DNA of 64,000 nucleotides from an uncultured Sphingomonadaceae bacterium. Its GTDB lineage: Bacteria; Pseudomonadota; Alphaproteobacteria; Sphingomonadales; Sphingomonadaceae. Numbering within the stretch: position 1 is the stretch's first letter; the number at the start of each line of letters is the position of its first letter. The stretch is from the NCBI GenBank assembly GCA_947494305.1, contig CANLUL010000001.1, positions 496,001-560,000 on the forward strand, read 5' to 3'. Shown in pieces: positions 56,269 through 64,000 of the stretch. The position numbers and the translations under genes were made by a program. Below the pieces are notes generated by a model. The model saw only the letters and a program-made list of their open reading frames with translations, was not told the origin of the DNA and searched no databases.

Positions 56269-57549
56269 TCAGGCAGAAGCTGGAAATACCGGCCAGCGGT
56301 CCACAATTGCTCCATTATCATAAACGGCAATATCGCCAAACTGCAGGAACACGGCTTCACTTTGGGTTGGGCGAAGAAATACGAAATCGTCTGGTTTGAG
56401 ATTGATGTTTTTACCACCATTCAGCATCTCCTGATTACTGGAACGGCCAAACGTTGAATTGTAACTCAACCCAGGAGGGTCTTCCGGATGTGCCAGCCAA
56501 TGACCACCATAGATAAAGACCGTCTTGTCCAAATTTTCATCCATTGCTTTTTTAGCGCTATCAGCGAATTCTAAACCTGGAATGCGCGTTTCATCGCTGG
56601 TTTTTATCACCGGCGTTGCGATGAAGGATGCAGGCTGAAACGGTTCTAGAAGGTCAGTGTCGAAATTCGTTGGTTTGACCAGTGCAGATCCAACAGAAAT
56701 TTCATTCGCGATATTGGTGTCGTTGTACAAACGATATGTCGGGCTTCCAGCGGCATTGCGGGTTGCGGTTTCTACCTTGGCTTCGTCAAAAACTGCCTTT
56801 GCTGAGGTCAGGGCTTCGTTGTAAACGTTCCATGCACCATTTTTCGCCCGGTCCCGCCATCCTAGCGCGGTTGGAAGAGCAGACAGGTGCGGCTCGTAAC
56901 CCATATACCCAGCAAATTCGAGGCGATTGGATTGGCGAATCTTCTCCAGCATACGGTTCAGATCATCGCCTGGTTCCATACCGCCACGATGCAGGCCGAC
57001 ATCCAATTCAATATTGACAGCCATATTGGTGCCATTGGCTTCGGCAATCGCTGCATATTGATCCAGTCTTTCCGGCGTGTCGATCAACCACTGAATCTTA
57101 TCTTTGGCATCTGCATTTTCCAAAGGTAGTTCTGCAAAGTAATTAAGAGCCGCTTGCGCTGGCAGGGGTTTGCCAACTAATTGACTAGTGTCCGGCATTT
57201 CTTGAGACAATGCTAGGAGCATAGGCTGGTTAAAGGTCATTAGGCGATCGGTGCCGCTGCGCTCCCGGACGTGGCGAAGAAGCTTAAGTGAGGGCAGGGA
57301 TTTCGCCACGATGCGATAACCCATGCCATCGGGCAGATCATTCATGACCTGATCGATATTCGCGTTGAGTCGATTTCGGTCTACCACGAGTGTAGGATGG
57401 GCAATCTTTGCTTCGATCAATGCCGTCTGCATTTTCAGAAAATAAGGATCGCGTGGGCCGCTGTTATCGGATGATCTACTCATTGTTATTGCTCCTCCTG
57501 CGACGACCACTCCGCCAATCAACATGTTTCTGCGGCTAAGTTTGGCCAT
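56269..57549 (-). CDS. Tat-exported DSD1 / D-threonine aldolase-like PLP enzyme
   Basis: Fold-type III PLP protein (alanine racemase N-domain, D-threonine aldolase/D-serine dehydratase group), 426 residues from ATG 57549 with GGGGAG upstream. Twin-arginine signal LSRRNMLIGGVVVAGGAITM. PLP lysine K83 in GYRIVAKSLPSLKLLRHV; THVDV-like region NIELDVGLHRGGMEPGDDLN; barrel strands AGYMGYEPHLSALPT. The C-terminal segment that carries an HxC metal pair in active family members (PNHSC-type) reads RPTQSEAVFLQFGDIAVYDN here. Its start is coupled to the lactone oxidase stop (TGATG). A periplasmic PLP enzyme is uncommon; activity is uncertain. Confidence 0.83.
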   Translation of the reverse strand: MAKLSRRNMLIGGVVVAGGAITMSRSSDNSGPRDPYFLKMQTALIEAKIAHPTLVVDRNRLNANIDQVMNDLPDGMGYRIVAKSLPSLKLLRHVRERSGTDRLMTFNQPMLLALSQEMPDTSQLVGKPLPAQAALNYFAELPLENADAKDKIQWLIDTPERLDQYAAIAEANGTNMAVNIELDVGLHRGGMEPGDDLNRMLEKIRQSNRLEFAGYMGYEPHLSALPTALGWRDRAKNGAWNVYNEALTSAKAVFDEAKVETATRNAAGSPTYRLYNDTNIANEISVGSALVKPTNFDTDLLEPFQPASFIATPVIKTSDETRIPGLEFADSAKKAMDENLDKTVFIYGGHWLAHPEDPPGLSYNSTFGRSSNQEMLNGGKNINLKPDDFVFLRPTQSEAVFLQFGDIAVYDNGAIVDRWPVFPASA

Positions 57550-58961
57550 CACGCTTCTCCCCAGATTTCGGCCAGATAGGGATTGGTAAACTTGCCCTGT
57601 GGATCCAATTCTTTGCGCAGATCGTTGAACGCGTCAAATTTTGGATAGAGTTCGCGTAGTTCTTTTGCTTTCAGACTATGCATTTTTCCCCAATGCGGCC
57701 GGCCGCCGTTTCTCCGCAAGATTGGTTCAAAATCTGTGAAGAGATAGGAGAAGTCTTCATCATAAGGTGCATGGATCGCAATAGAGAATTTGCGACCATC
57801 GTTAAATGGACTAAGCCACGCATTGTCGGGTGCCGTGACACGGGCTTCGATTGGGAAAAATGTATCTTTGCGGGATTCGATACTAGCGATAATTTCCTCG
57901 AGTGTTTCCAGACCCTTGTCGAGCGGCATATGATATTCAATTTCATTGAACTTATCGTTGCGCGTTGTAGCCAAAAGTTTCCATGCAGCATCGCTCATGT
58001 CTTCGACCTGACCTTCTTCCAGCTCGCCCTGCACAACCTTGCGCCGGAGCCATGGCCACCAACCTAGCGTATCACGCAGTTCTTTAAGATCGGCCAGAAT
58101 ATTATCATCCTCACCTGTCTGACGCCCTGTCACCTCACGTTCCCAAACGTCATGCTGAATGTATGCTCCATAGCCGGTATGCGGGAAATAGTAGATTTCG
58201 AAATTACGGTATTTTTGGGATAGACTGTCGAACTGGCCTAGCAGGTTTTCCAGTTTCATGAGGCCGGTTTGGCGACGGAGATTGAAGGCTTTTTCTACTT
58301 TCAGATCAAATCGAGTGATAACGCCAAGGCTGCCAAGGGATACTTTCCCTGCTTGAAACAGATCAGAATTATTGTCGACACTAGCGGTGACAATATCACC
58401 TGCCGGTGTAACTAGTTCGAATTCTTGAACATAGTCGTGGATTGCTGTCAGGTCATATCCCGTTCCATGGGTTGCTGTCGCAAAGCCGCCGGCAAGCGTT
58501 TGCACATCGATATCCGGGAGATTTGCAAAGCCAAGCCCTTGCTCGCTTAACAACTTCGCTGATTGTTGCAGTCGTGAGCCAGCACCAAATGACGCGGTTT
58601 GTTGTTCTGTGTCGTGGCGTATCATGCCCGATATAGCGCTAACATCGATCATGGTGCCTTCTGATGGGGCGAGGGCGGTGAAGCTATGGCCACTTCCAAC
58701 GGGCCTGATCGGCGCAGAAGATGTTTTGACAAGCTCAGCTACTTCGGCGGTGGTAGTTGGGAAGCTAATTTCTTTGGGAGTCGCCTTCAGAATTTCCGAC
58801 CAGTTCGTCCATGGACGTTCCCCATCAGCAGCTTCAGGCAATCCTGGACTAAAGTCATCGCGAGGATATTCTTTTCCGCTCCAGTGAATATGGCTAGCTG
58901 CTGGAATTGCGACGGCAGTTGCAGCTCCGCCTAAAAGTACCGTTCTGCGCGATAATCCCAT
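57549..58961 (-). CDS. Tat-exported sugar-lactone/alditol oxidase (D-arabinono-1,4-lactone oxidase family)
   Basis: VAO-fold FAD oxidase. I start at ATG 58961, six bases after AGGGGG, giving 470 residues; ATG 58967 and TTG 58988 are alternatives. Tat signal GLSRRTVLLGGAATAVAIPA. The FAD segment IRPVGSGHSFTALAPSEGTM contains H92, the position of covalent flavin attachment in related oxidases; QTLAGGFATATHGTGYDLTA follows. The ALO-type C-terminus includes GRPHWGKMHSLKAKELRELY and LRKELDPQGKFTNPYL. Upstream of the DSD1-like gene in one operon, divergent from a TetR regulator. Substrate unknown. Confidence 0.88.
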   Translation of the reverse strand: MGLSRRTVLLGGAATAVAIPAASHIHWSGKEYPRDDFSPGLPEAADGERPWTNWSEILKATPKEISFPTTTAEVAELVKTSSAPIRPVGSGHSFTALAPSEGTMIDVSAISGMIRHDTEQQTASFGAGSRLQQSAKLLSEQGLGFANLPDIDVQTLAGGFATATHGTGYDLTAIHDYVQEFELVTPAGDIVTASVDNNSDLFQAGKVSLGSLGVITRFDLKVEKAFNLRRQTGLMKLENLLGQFDSLSQKYRNFEIYYFPHTGYGAYIQHDVWEREVTGRQTGEDDNILADLKELRDTLGWWPWLRRKVVQGELEEGQVEDMSDAAWKLLATTRNDKFNEIEYHMPLDKGLETLEEIIASIESRKDTFFPIEARVTAPDNAWLSPFNDGRKFSIAIHAPYDEDFSYLFTDFEPILRRNGGRPHWGKMHSLKAKELRELYPKFDAFNDLRKELDPQGKFTNPYLAEIWGEA

Positions 58962-59043
58962 TTTCATCCCCCTGACTGTGTTTGCCAATGATCAGCTTCC
59001 AAATAGTCAATTGGCCATATTTCGGTTGCTGATACTATAAAAC

Positions 59044-59059
59044 GATAGTAATAACTACC
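59044..59059. promoter_or_regulatory. Inverted repeat, probable TetR-family operator
   Basis: GATAGT-AATA-ACTACC: 6-base arms with one mismatch around a 4-base spacer, between the divergent oxidase and TetR genes and 36 bases before the TetR start. A second looser repeat (TACCA/TGGTA) follows at 59056-59075. Placement suggests autoregulation and control of both directions. Confidence 0.6.
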
Positions 59060-59094
59060 ATATTGATTTTTGGTAAGTCAACGAGAAAGAAGTT

Positions 59095-59709
59095 ATGGAA
59101 TCAAGATTGGAGCCCGTCCGCAAAAAACCCCGCCAAAAAAGGTCGGAAGAAACGTTTGATCTAATTTTGGAAACGACGGCGGACTTGTTGGAGGAATTTG
59201 GTCTCGATAAATTGAACACTAATTTGATATGTGATCGCGCCGGACTAACGCCACCCGCACTCTATCGCTATTTTCCCAATAAATATGCAATATTGGAAGA
59301 GCTTGGGCGCCGATTGATGGATGCGCAAAACCAAGACGTTTTTAGATGGTTTACGGTGGACGGTACGGATTTGCGCGATGCACGAACCATTCAAAAAATT
59401 TTACGCGGTCAGTATGACGTGACATGTGCGCAAATAGGAGGGCAGTGGATTACGCGAGCATTGCATGCCTCTCCGAAACTGGCTGATATAAGGTTGCAAT
59501 CGCATGATGACATGGTGGGACAACTTGTTTTGGCTCAGATGCAAGATACACCCGAGGCAGATAAAGAGAGTCTAGAGCGGAAGTTTAGAATCACAACCGA
59601 AACGGGCTATGCGATTTTGGAGATGTTAAATGATCGTCCGAACCTCGATGTCGATAAGGTTTTGGAAGAGACTGGTGTGATGATCGCTTCAGTTCTGAAG
59701 GACATTTAA
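59095..59709 (+). CDS. TetR/AcrR-family transcription regulator
   Basis: 204 residues. N-terminal HTH at about 17-65: KRSEETFDLILETTADLLEE, KLNTNLICDRAGLTPPALYR, YFPNKYAILEELGRRLMD, the typical TetR pattern. The C-terminal ligand and dimer domain is helical with no recognised subfamily. Divergent from the Tat-exported oxidase pair across a 133-base gap holding an inverted repeat, so it probably represses that operon and itself in response to a sugar, lactone or amino-acid derived signal. Ligand unknown. Confidence 0.92.
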   Translation: MESRLEPVRKKPRQKRSEETFDLILETTADLLEEFGLDKLNTNLICDRAGLTPPALYRYFPNKYAILEELGRRLMDAQNQDVFRWFTVDGTDLRDARTIQKILRGQYDVTCAQIGGQWITRALHASPKLADIRLQSHDDMVGQLVLAQMQDTPEADKESLERKFRITTETGYAILEMLNDRPNLDVDKVLEETGVMIASVLKDI

Positions 59710-59823
59710 GTTACCTCTCAATGACCGGATATGAAAACCCTTGTCGCGTTCTGGCTATTCTGCCATCGGATATGGCAGTTATAACTGGTCGCACAGTAAT
59801 TTAGGTACTATCGACTTTTTCCA

Positions 59824-60540
59824 ATGCACGCTTACGCAAATCCTGCCCGATTCCTGTCACTAGCCAAACCGCTGACGTTTTGGTTTTTGATCCTTGGTAT
59901 CGTGATGATAGCCTTTGGCTCTGCCTACGGTATTTTGGCTGCACCGGCTGATCGGCTGATGGGAGACAGTGTGCGGATCCTCTATATCCATGTACCCACG
60001 GCTTGGCTTTCTATGGGCGGTTGGACATCAATAGCCGTTGCCAGCATCATCCAAATTGTTTGGCGTCATCCACTGGCGGCTGTTGCGGCAAGGGCAGTTG
60101 CTGTCCCAGGTGCGCTTTATACAGCTCTAGCTTTGATTACCGGCTCCATCTGGGCACGTCCAACATGGGGAACTTGGTGGGTTTGGGATGGTCGTATAAC
60201 ATCCATGTTGGTACTATTCTTCCTCTATCTTGCGTATATAGCGCTTGCCAATGCCAGTAGTGAAAAAGGCGGCGTGTCTCGAGTGACCGCGATTTTTGGT
60301 ATTGTGGGAGCGATTAACATTCCGATTATCAACCGATCAGTGGTGTGGTGGAATACATTGCATCAACCAGCGAGTATCACCACGGGTGGCTCCTCTATTG
60401 ATAGCGCCTTTCTATGGCCTTTGATGGTAAATGTCATTGGATTCAGCTTATTGTTCGGAGCAATCGTCCTGATGAGAATGCGAGCGATATTGGCAGAAAC
60501 GAAGGTTGAAGCGCGGCTGAGAAGGATGGCAGCAGAATGA
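59824..60540 (+). CDS. ccmC: Haem exporter membrane protein CcmC
   Basis: System I cytochrome c maturation: presents haem to CcmE at the periplasmic face. 238 residues, six membrane helices. Seen: VRILYIHVPTAWLSMGGWTS (first haem-ligand His), the WWD domain ARPTWGTWWVWDGRITSMLV, and INIPIINRSVVWWNTLHQPA (second His). Its stop overlaps the ccmD start (ATGA). ccmA and ccmB are not adjacent. Confidence 0.95.
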   Translation: MHAYANPARFLSLAKPLTFWFLILGIVMIAFGSAYGILAAPADRLMGDSVRILYIHVPTAWLSMGGWTSIAVASIIQIVWRHPLAAVAARAVAVPGALYTALALITGSIWARPTWGTWWVWDGRITSMLVLFFLYLAYIALANASSEKGGVSRVTAIFGIVGAINIPIINRSVVWWNTLHQPASITTGGSSIDSAFLWPLMVNVIGFSLLFGAIVLMRMRAILAETKVEARLRRMAAE

Positions 60541-60668
60541 ACCACTGGCCTTTTGTGATTGCATCTTATGCAATAGTACTGATTAGCACAGGTGGAGTGG
60601 TCCTATGGGCCTATACCGCGATGCGCCAATCGGAACAAAAAGCGGAACAGTTGAGCAAGAAAAAATGA
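60537..60668 (+). CDS. ccmD: Haem exporter small subunit CcmD
   Basis: Too short for most ORF callers: 43 residues, starting MNHWPFVIASYAIVLISTGG. One membrane helix (about 5-25, ending VVLWAY), then a basic, helical, cytoplasmic tail (RQSEQKAEQLSKKK), the CcmD pattern. It helps release holo-CcmE from CcmC. Both ends overlap neighbours by 4 bases (ccmC and ccmE), which fixes start and stop. Confidence 0.9.
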   Translation: MNHWPFVIASYAIVLISTGGVVLWAYTAMRQSEQKAEQLSKKK

Positions 60669-61114
60669 AGGCAAAACATCAACGATTGACGCTGGTCCTA
60701 TTGGCCGTCGCAGCTCTTCTTGGAGCGAGCTTATTGGCCGCGTATGCTTTGCAAGGCCAGGCCAGCTATTTCTACACGCCCTCCGATATAGCGAAAAAGC
60801 AACCAGAAGCGGGACAAGCGATTCGTCTTGGCGGTATGGTTGAAGAAGGTTCTATTCAACGTGGAGCTGATGGTGTCACTGTGAAATTTGTTGTCCATGA
60901 TGGAACATCTAAGCAGCCGGTCACTTACACCGGAATAACGCCGGATTTGTTTGTTGAAGGGTCGGGCGTTGTTGCAGATGGGAAGTTGACGGATGGAGGA
61001 GTGTTTGTGGCAGATACGTTGCTTGCCAAGCACGATGAAAATTACATTCCACGCGAGCTGGAAGGTATCGATATGACCGGTAAGCAGCATAAAACGGAAA
61101 CACTCGTCCAATGA
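60665..61114 (+). CDS. ccmE: Cytochrome c-type biogenesis haem chaperone CcmE
   Basis: Periplasmic, membrane-anchored haem carrier. From the ATG at 60665 that overlaps the ccmD stop, 149 residues. One N-terminal anchor (LTLVLLAVAALLGASLLAAY), then an OB-fold. The covalent haem-binding histidine is H123 in LLAKHDENYIPRE, with Tyr127 in its usual place. LGGMVEEGSI and VKFVVHDGT are family strands. Coupled to ccmF by a 4-base overlap. Confidence 0.96.
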   Translation: MKAKHQRLTLVLLAVAALLGASLLAAYALQGQASYFYTPSDIAKKQPEAGQAIRLGGMVEEGSIQRGADGVTVKFVVHDGTSKQPVTYTGITPDLFVEGSGVVADGKLTDGGVFVADTLLAKHDENYIPRELEGIDMTGKQHKTETLVQ

Positions 61115-63048
61115 TCGCAGAAGCTGGACTTATTGCCTTATGGCTGGCCGCTGCCTTAGCATTCCTGCAATTCGCCCTTTGTACCATTGGTTTAACCAAA
61201 GGGCAGGATCAGTTTTTCGCAGCGGTTAGGCCTGTGGCAATCGCGCAAGGTGTATTGGTAACCGTCTCATTCCTGTTACTTGTGTGGTTGTTCATACGGT
61301 CGGATATGTCGGTGCAACTTGTTGTATCGAACAGTGTGTCCATGAAGCCGTTAATTTACAAAATTTCTGGTACCTGGGGTAATCATGAAGGATCAATGCT
61401 GCTCTGGGTGGCGATCCTGGGCGTTGCGGGAGCGGCTATCGGGGTTTTTGAACGCACTTTGAAATTGCGGACATTGGTTACCACGCTCGCAGCGCAAGCC
61501 TTCATAAGTATTGGATTTTATGCCTACCTTTTGATCGCATCGAATCCATTTGAGCGGTCTTTTCCGGTTCCCGAGGATGGGCAGGGATTAAACCCCTTGC
61601 TGCAGGATATCGGCTTAGCACTTCACCCACCAACGCTCTACATAGGATATGTCGGCCTCTCCATCGCTTTTTCCTTTGCTGTGGGCGCGATGATCAACCG
61701 TGATGTTGGACCGGATTTTGCAAAGGCTATGCGTCCCTGGGTGCTTGGTGCTTGGGTTTTCTTGACGCTCGGAATTACAGCCGGAAGCTATTGGGCTTAC
61801 TATGAACTCGGTTGGGGCGGCTGGTGGTTCTGGGATCCGGTTGAGAATGCTTCGCTCATGCCTTGGTTGGCGGCGACGGCCTTGCTTCATTCGGTGACAG
61901 TATTGGCGACACGTGATGGTCTTAGAGCCTGGACTTTGATGCTTGCTGTTGTGGCATTTTCGATGTCGATGATAGGTACTTTCTTGGTGCGCTCCGGCGT
62001 GTTGACCAGCGTGCACGCATTCGCTGTCGATCCGGAAAGAGGTAGCTTCATCCTAGCCTTACTCGCGATTTATATCGGCGGCGCGATGGCACTGTTCGCC
62101 TTGCGCGTTGGTACTGTGAAGGAAGGCTCTCAATTTGAACCAATTAGTCGAGAGGGCTCACTGGTTGCAAACAACCTTTTGCTATCGGCTATATTGGGTA
62201 TTGTCTTTATTGGGACGCTCTACCCGCTGGTTGTCGAAGGGTTTACCGGAGAAATGATCTCCGTTGGGGCGCCTTACTTCAATCTTGCTACCGGTCCGGT
62301 GGCACTGATTTTGGTAGCCATAATGGCTGCAGGCCCTCTGCTGCGTTGGCGCAGGGACAAAGCCAAAGCCCTACTGAATCGAATTTCTATCCCAGTTTTC
62401 CTGACGGCCGCAGCTTTGTTTGCATTGGTGTTGTTTACGACAACAATGTCGGTGTTGTCATTGCTAGGACTGTCTTTGGCGGCTGGCATCGCTGTCGCCA
62501 GTTTTGCACCGCTGTGGAAACGCAACTTACGCCGAACTCCGATGCATACTTATGGCATGATCTTGGCTCACTTTGGGGTGGCCGTGGCATTGGTGGGAAT
62601 GGCATCGGAAAGCAGCTTTACCGAAGAAAAGTTGGTAGCTGCAACGCCCGGCGATGAAGTAACGGTCAATGACTGGAAGGTTAAACTACACGCCATTGAA
62701 CCTATGGCTGGACCTAACTGGACGGCGCTGGAAGCGCGTGTGACCGCTCAGTATGCAAATGGTACAAATTATGAAATTACGCCTCAGAACAGAATGTTCC
62801 CGGCCGCCCAGACCCAAACCAGCGAGGCTGCATTGCTGACCCGCTGGAATGGACAGCTTTATGTCGTGCTGGGCGATAGCGATGAGCAAGGGCGCTGGCA
62901 GTTACGTATTTGGTGGAAGCCCTTTGTCACAATGATATGGTTAGGCGGCGTGTTGATTGCCCTTGGTGGACTGCTGGCAATGGTCGGTCGTTTGCGGCGT
63001 GCCGTAAGGCAACGTAAACAGCGTGAATATGCCGAGGAGTGGATATGA
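61111..63048 (+). CDS. ccmF: Haem lyase subunit CcmF
   Basis: Large membrane protein that joins haem to apocytochrome c with CcmH/I. 645 residues, many membrane helices. Seen: SGTWGNHEGSMLLWVAILG, LLQDIGLALHPPTLYIGYVG (haem-ligand His region), the WWD motif WGGWWFWDPVENASLMPWLA, HSVTVLATRDGLRAWT, and FLVRSGVLTSVHAFAVDPER. The final helix and basic tail (RLRRAVRQRKQREY) end just before ccmG. Confidence 0.96.
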   Translation: MIAEAGLIALWLAAALAFLQFALCTIGLTKGQDQFFAAVRPVAIAQGVLVTVSFLLLVWLFIRSDMSVQLVVSNSVSMKPLIYKISGTWGNHEGSMLLWVAILGVAGAAIGVFERTLKLRTLVTTLAAQAFISIGFYAYLLIASNPFERSFPVPEDGQGLNPLLQDIGLALHPPTLYIGYVGLSIAFSFAVGAMINRDVGPDFAKAMRPWVLGAWVFLTLGITAGSYWAYYELGWGGWWFWDPVENASLMPWLAATALLHSVTVLATRDGLRAWTLMLAVVAFSMSMIGTFLVRSGVLTSVHAFAVDPERGSFILALLAIYIGGAMALFALRVGTVKEGSQFEPISREGSLVANNLLLSAILGIVFIGTLYPLVVEGFTGEMISVGAPYFNLATGPVALILVAIMAAGPLLRWRRDKAKALLNRISIPVFLTAAALFALVLFTTTMSVLSLLGLSLAAGIAVASFAPLWKRNLRRTPMHTYGMILAHFGVAVALVGMASESSFTEEKLVAATPGDEVTVNDWKVKLHAIEPMAGPNWTALEARVTAQYANGTNYEITPQNRMFPAAQTQTSEAALLTRWNGQLYVVLGDSDEQGRWQLRIWWKPFVTMIWLGGVLIALGGLLAMVGRLRRAVRQRKQREYAEEWI

Positions 63049-63572
63049 ACCGCTGGCTGCTCTGGGTTCCATTGGGATTGTTCGCTGTTTTTTTCGCAAT
63101 TGTCGCCGCTGGGTTGATGCGGCCCAAAGACAATATCGTTGAATCGAAAATGGTCGGCAAACCCATTCCAGAGTTTACATTACCGGCAGCAGTCGAGCAG
63201 CGACCGGCATTAAGCAGTACCAACTTAGCGACTGGTGAACCACAGATGCTCAATATTTTCGCTAGCTGGTGTGTGCCCTGTATAGCGGAAGCACCGCAAT
63301 TGCTGGAGCTGGAACGGGCAGGTGTGAAAATAAACGGCATAGCAAGCCGCGATACGCCGCAAGATATCGCCAATTTTCTCAACCGATGGGGCAATCCTTA
63401 TGCCCGTATCGGGACTGACGTGCGCAGTATTGTGCAACTGGAGTTGGGTTCTTCTGGCGTGCCAGAGACATTTATCGTCGATAGCAAAGGCGTGATTGTC
63501 CACCAACATGTTGGAGATATTCGTAAAGAAGATTTGCCTGAGCTTTTGAAGATATGGAAGGAAGCAGGATGA
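63045..63572 (+). CDS. ccmG: Thiol:disulfide interchange protein CcmG/DsbE
   Basis: Membrane-anchored periplasmic thioredoxin that reduces apocytochrome CXXCH. Start ATG 63045 (GAGGAG upstream), overlapping the ccmF stop; 175 residues. N-terminal anchor (LLWVPLGLFAVFFAIVAAGL), thioredoxin fold with active site ASWCVPCIAEAP (C76, C79), and GVPETFIVDSKGVIVHQHVG with the cis-Pro. Confidence 0.95.
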   Translation: MNRWLLWVPLGLFAVFFAIVAAGLMRPKDNIVESKMVGKPIPEFTLPAAVEQRPALSSTNLATGEPQMLNIFASWCVPCIAEAPQLLELERAGVKINGIASRDTPQDIANFLNRWGNPYARIGTDVRSIVQLELGSSGVPETFIVDSKGVIVHQHVGDIRKEDLPELLKIWKEAG

Positions 63573-63979
63573 AACATCTGATGGTATTGTTTGCGCTTTT
63601 GACCGCTGCGCCGTTGGTTGCCCAAAGTGCTTTGCCAGCTTCACCCTATGCACACCAACAGTTGGCTGATCCCAACAAGGAAGCCGAAGCGCGAGCGTTG
63701 ATGGATGAACTCCGTTGTCTAAAATGTCAAAGTCAATCCATCGCCGATAGCAATGCGCCGATGGCTGGTGATATGCGTAGTCAGGTGCGTGAGCGTATCG
63801 CTGCAGGTGAAACACCGGAAGAAGTGCGGAGTTGGCTCATTGAACGCTACGGCGATTGGGTGTCTTACAACCCACAGGTAAACGCACTGACCTGGCCCCT
63901 TTGGGCGGCTCCACTGATACTGCTAATCCTAGCAGTCTGGTTGGCTCGTGGTCGGTTTCGTCGTCGGAAGGATAAATAA
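63569..63979 (+). CDS. ccmH: Cytochrome c-type biogenesis protein CcmH (short form)
   Basis: Haem-lyase partner handling apocytochrome thiols. Start ATG 63569 overlaps the ccmG stop; 136 residues. Signal sequence to about 19 (LMVLFALLTAAPLVAQ), redox motif LRCLKCQSQSIADSNAPMA (C50, C53), RSWLIERYGDWVSYNP, and one C-terminal membrane helix (ALTWPLWAAPLILLILAVW). It lacks the TPR part, which is probably the next gene. Confidence 0.94.
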   Translation: MKHLMVLFALLTAAPLVAQSALPASPYAHQQLADPNKEAEARALMDELRCLKCQSQSIADSNAPMAGDMRSQVRERIAAGETPEEVRSWLIERYGDWVSYNPQVNALTWPLWAAPLILLILAVWLARGRFRRRKDK

Positions 63980-64000
63980 TGGGTTGGATCATTCTTCTGG
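63979..64000 (+). CDS. Start of next ccm gene, probably ccmI (window edge)
   Basis: ATG overlaps the ccmH stop by one base (TAATG) and opens MGWIILL, a hydrophobic start as expected for CcmI/CycH, which usually follows a short CcmH. Only seven codons are visible, so the call rests on position. Confidence 0.55.

Overview
The window is a gene-dense, single-copy chromosomal stretch of an alphaproteobacterium, most likely a sphingomonad (order Sphingomonadales). Evidence: cckA, the tight icd/psd/pssA neighbourhood, a LOV-HTH protein very like EL222 of Erythrobacter litoralis, GTTC-N7-GTTC LexA boxes of the alphaproteobacterial type, moderate GC and many ATGA/TAATG gene overlaps. No insertion sequence, integrase, prophage, CRISPR array or rRNA operon was seen. 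No gap without a gene exceeds 300 bases.

Layout. 1-3165 (minus): arginine succinyltransferase pathway genes astB (cut by the window edge) and astA with an M20 metallohydrolase, all overlapping by 4 bases. 3231-5945: a small helical, possibly globin-like protein and malate synthase G. 5942-11448 (minus): the outer-membrane biogenesis operon lptD-surA-pdxA-rsmA. 11720-14220 (plus): pepA, holC and a lipoprotein. 14263-18051: ribosomal oxygenase, PQQ-type sugar dehydrogenase and two membrane proteins. 18152-19923: rluE, ndk and the LOV-HTH photoreceptor. 20177-22168 (minus): lytic transglycosylase. 22272-27895: dapA-smpB-DUF2062-cckA, then recA with a LexA box. 28161-33896: alaS, a Kef-type antiporter and an FAD monooxygenase. 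33906-37021: icd (minus), psd-pssA (plus) and a small minus-strand membrane protein under a phased array of LexA half-sites.

37294-48963 (plus) is the classic translation/envelope supercluster rpsB-tsf-pyrH-frr-uppS-cdsA-dxr-rseP-bamA-skp-fabZ-rpmE, notable for a long Ala/Lys/Glu tail on S2 and for the absence of lpxD between skp and fabZ. 49000-53238 (minus) is an operon of a 2-oxoglutarate oxygenase, an NRAMP-like carrier lacking the metal-site residues, and pxpA-pxpB-pxpC (5-oxoprolinase). 53335-54929 holds two isolated type II secretion minor pseudopilins, then tRNA-His. 55216-59709: leucine-type dehydrogenase, two Tat-exported enzymes (DSD1-type PLP protein and sugar-lactone oxidase) and a divergent TetR regulator with a palindromic operator. 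59824-64000: cytochrome c maturation genes ccmC-D-E-F-G-H and the first codons of a probable ccmI.

Most of the window is conserved housekeeping. The most unusual parts are the SOS-array small membrane protein, the LOV-HTH photoreceptor, the pxpABC/NRAMP-like/2OG-oxygenase operon, the orphan gspJK pair and the Tat-exported DSD1-like/lactone-oxidase pair.
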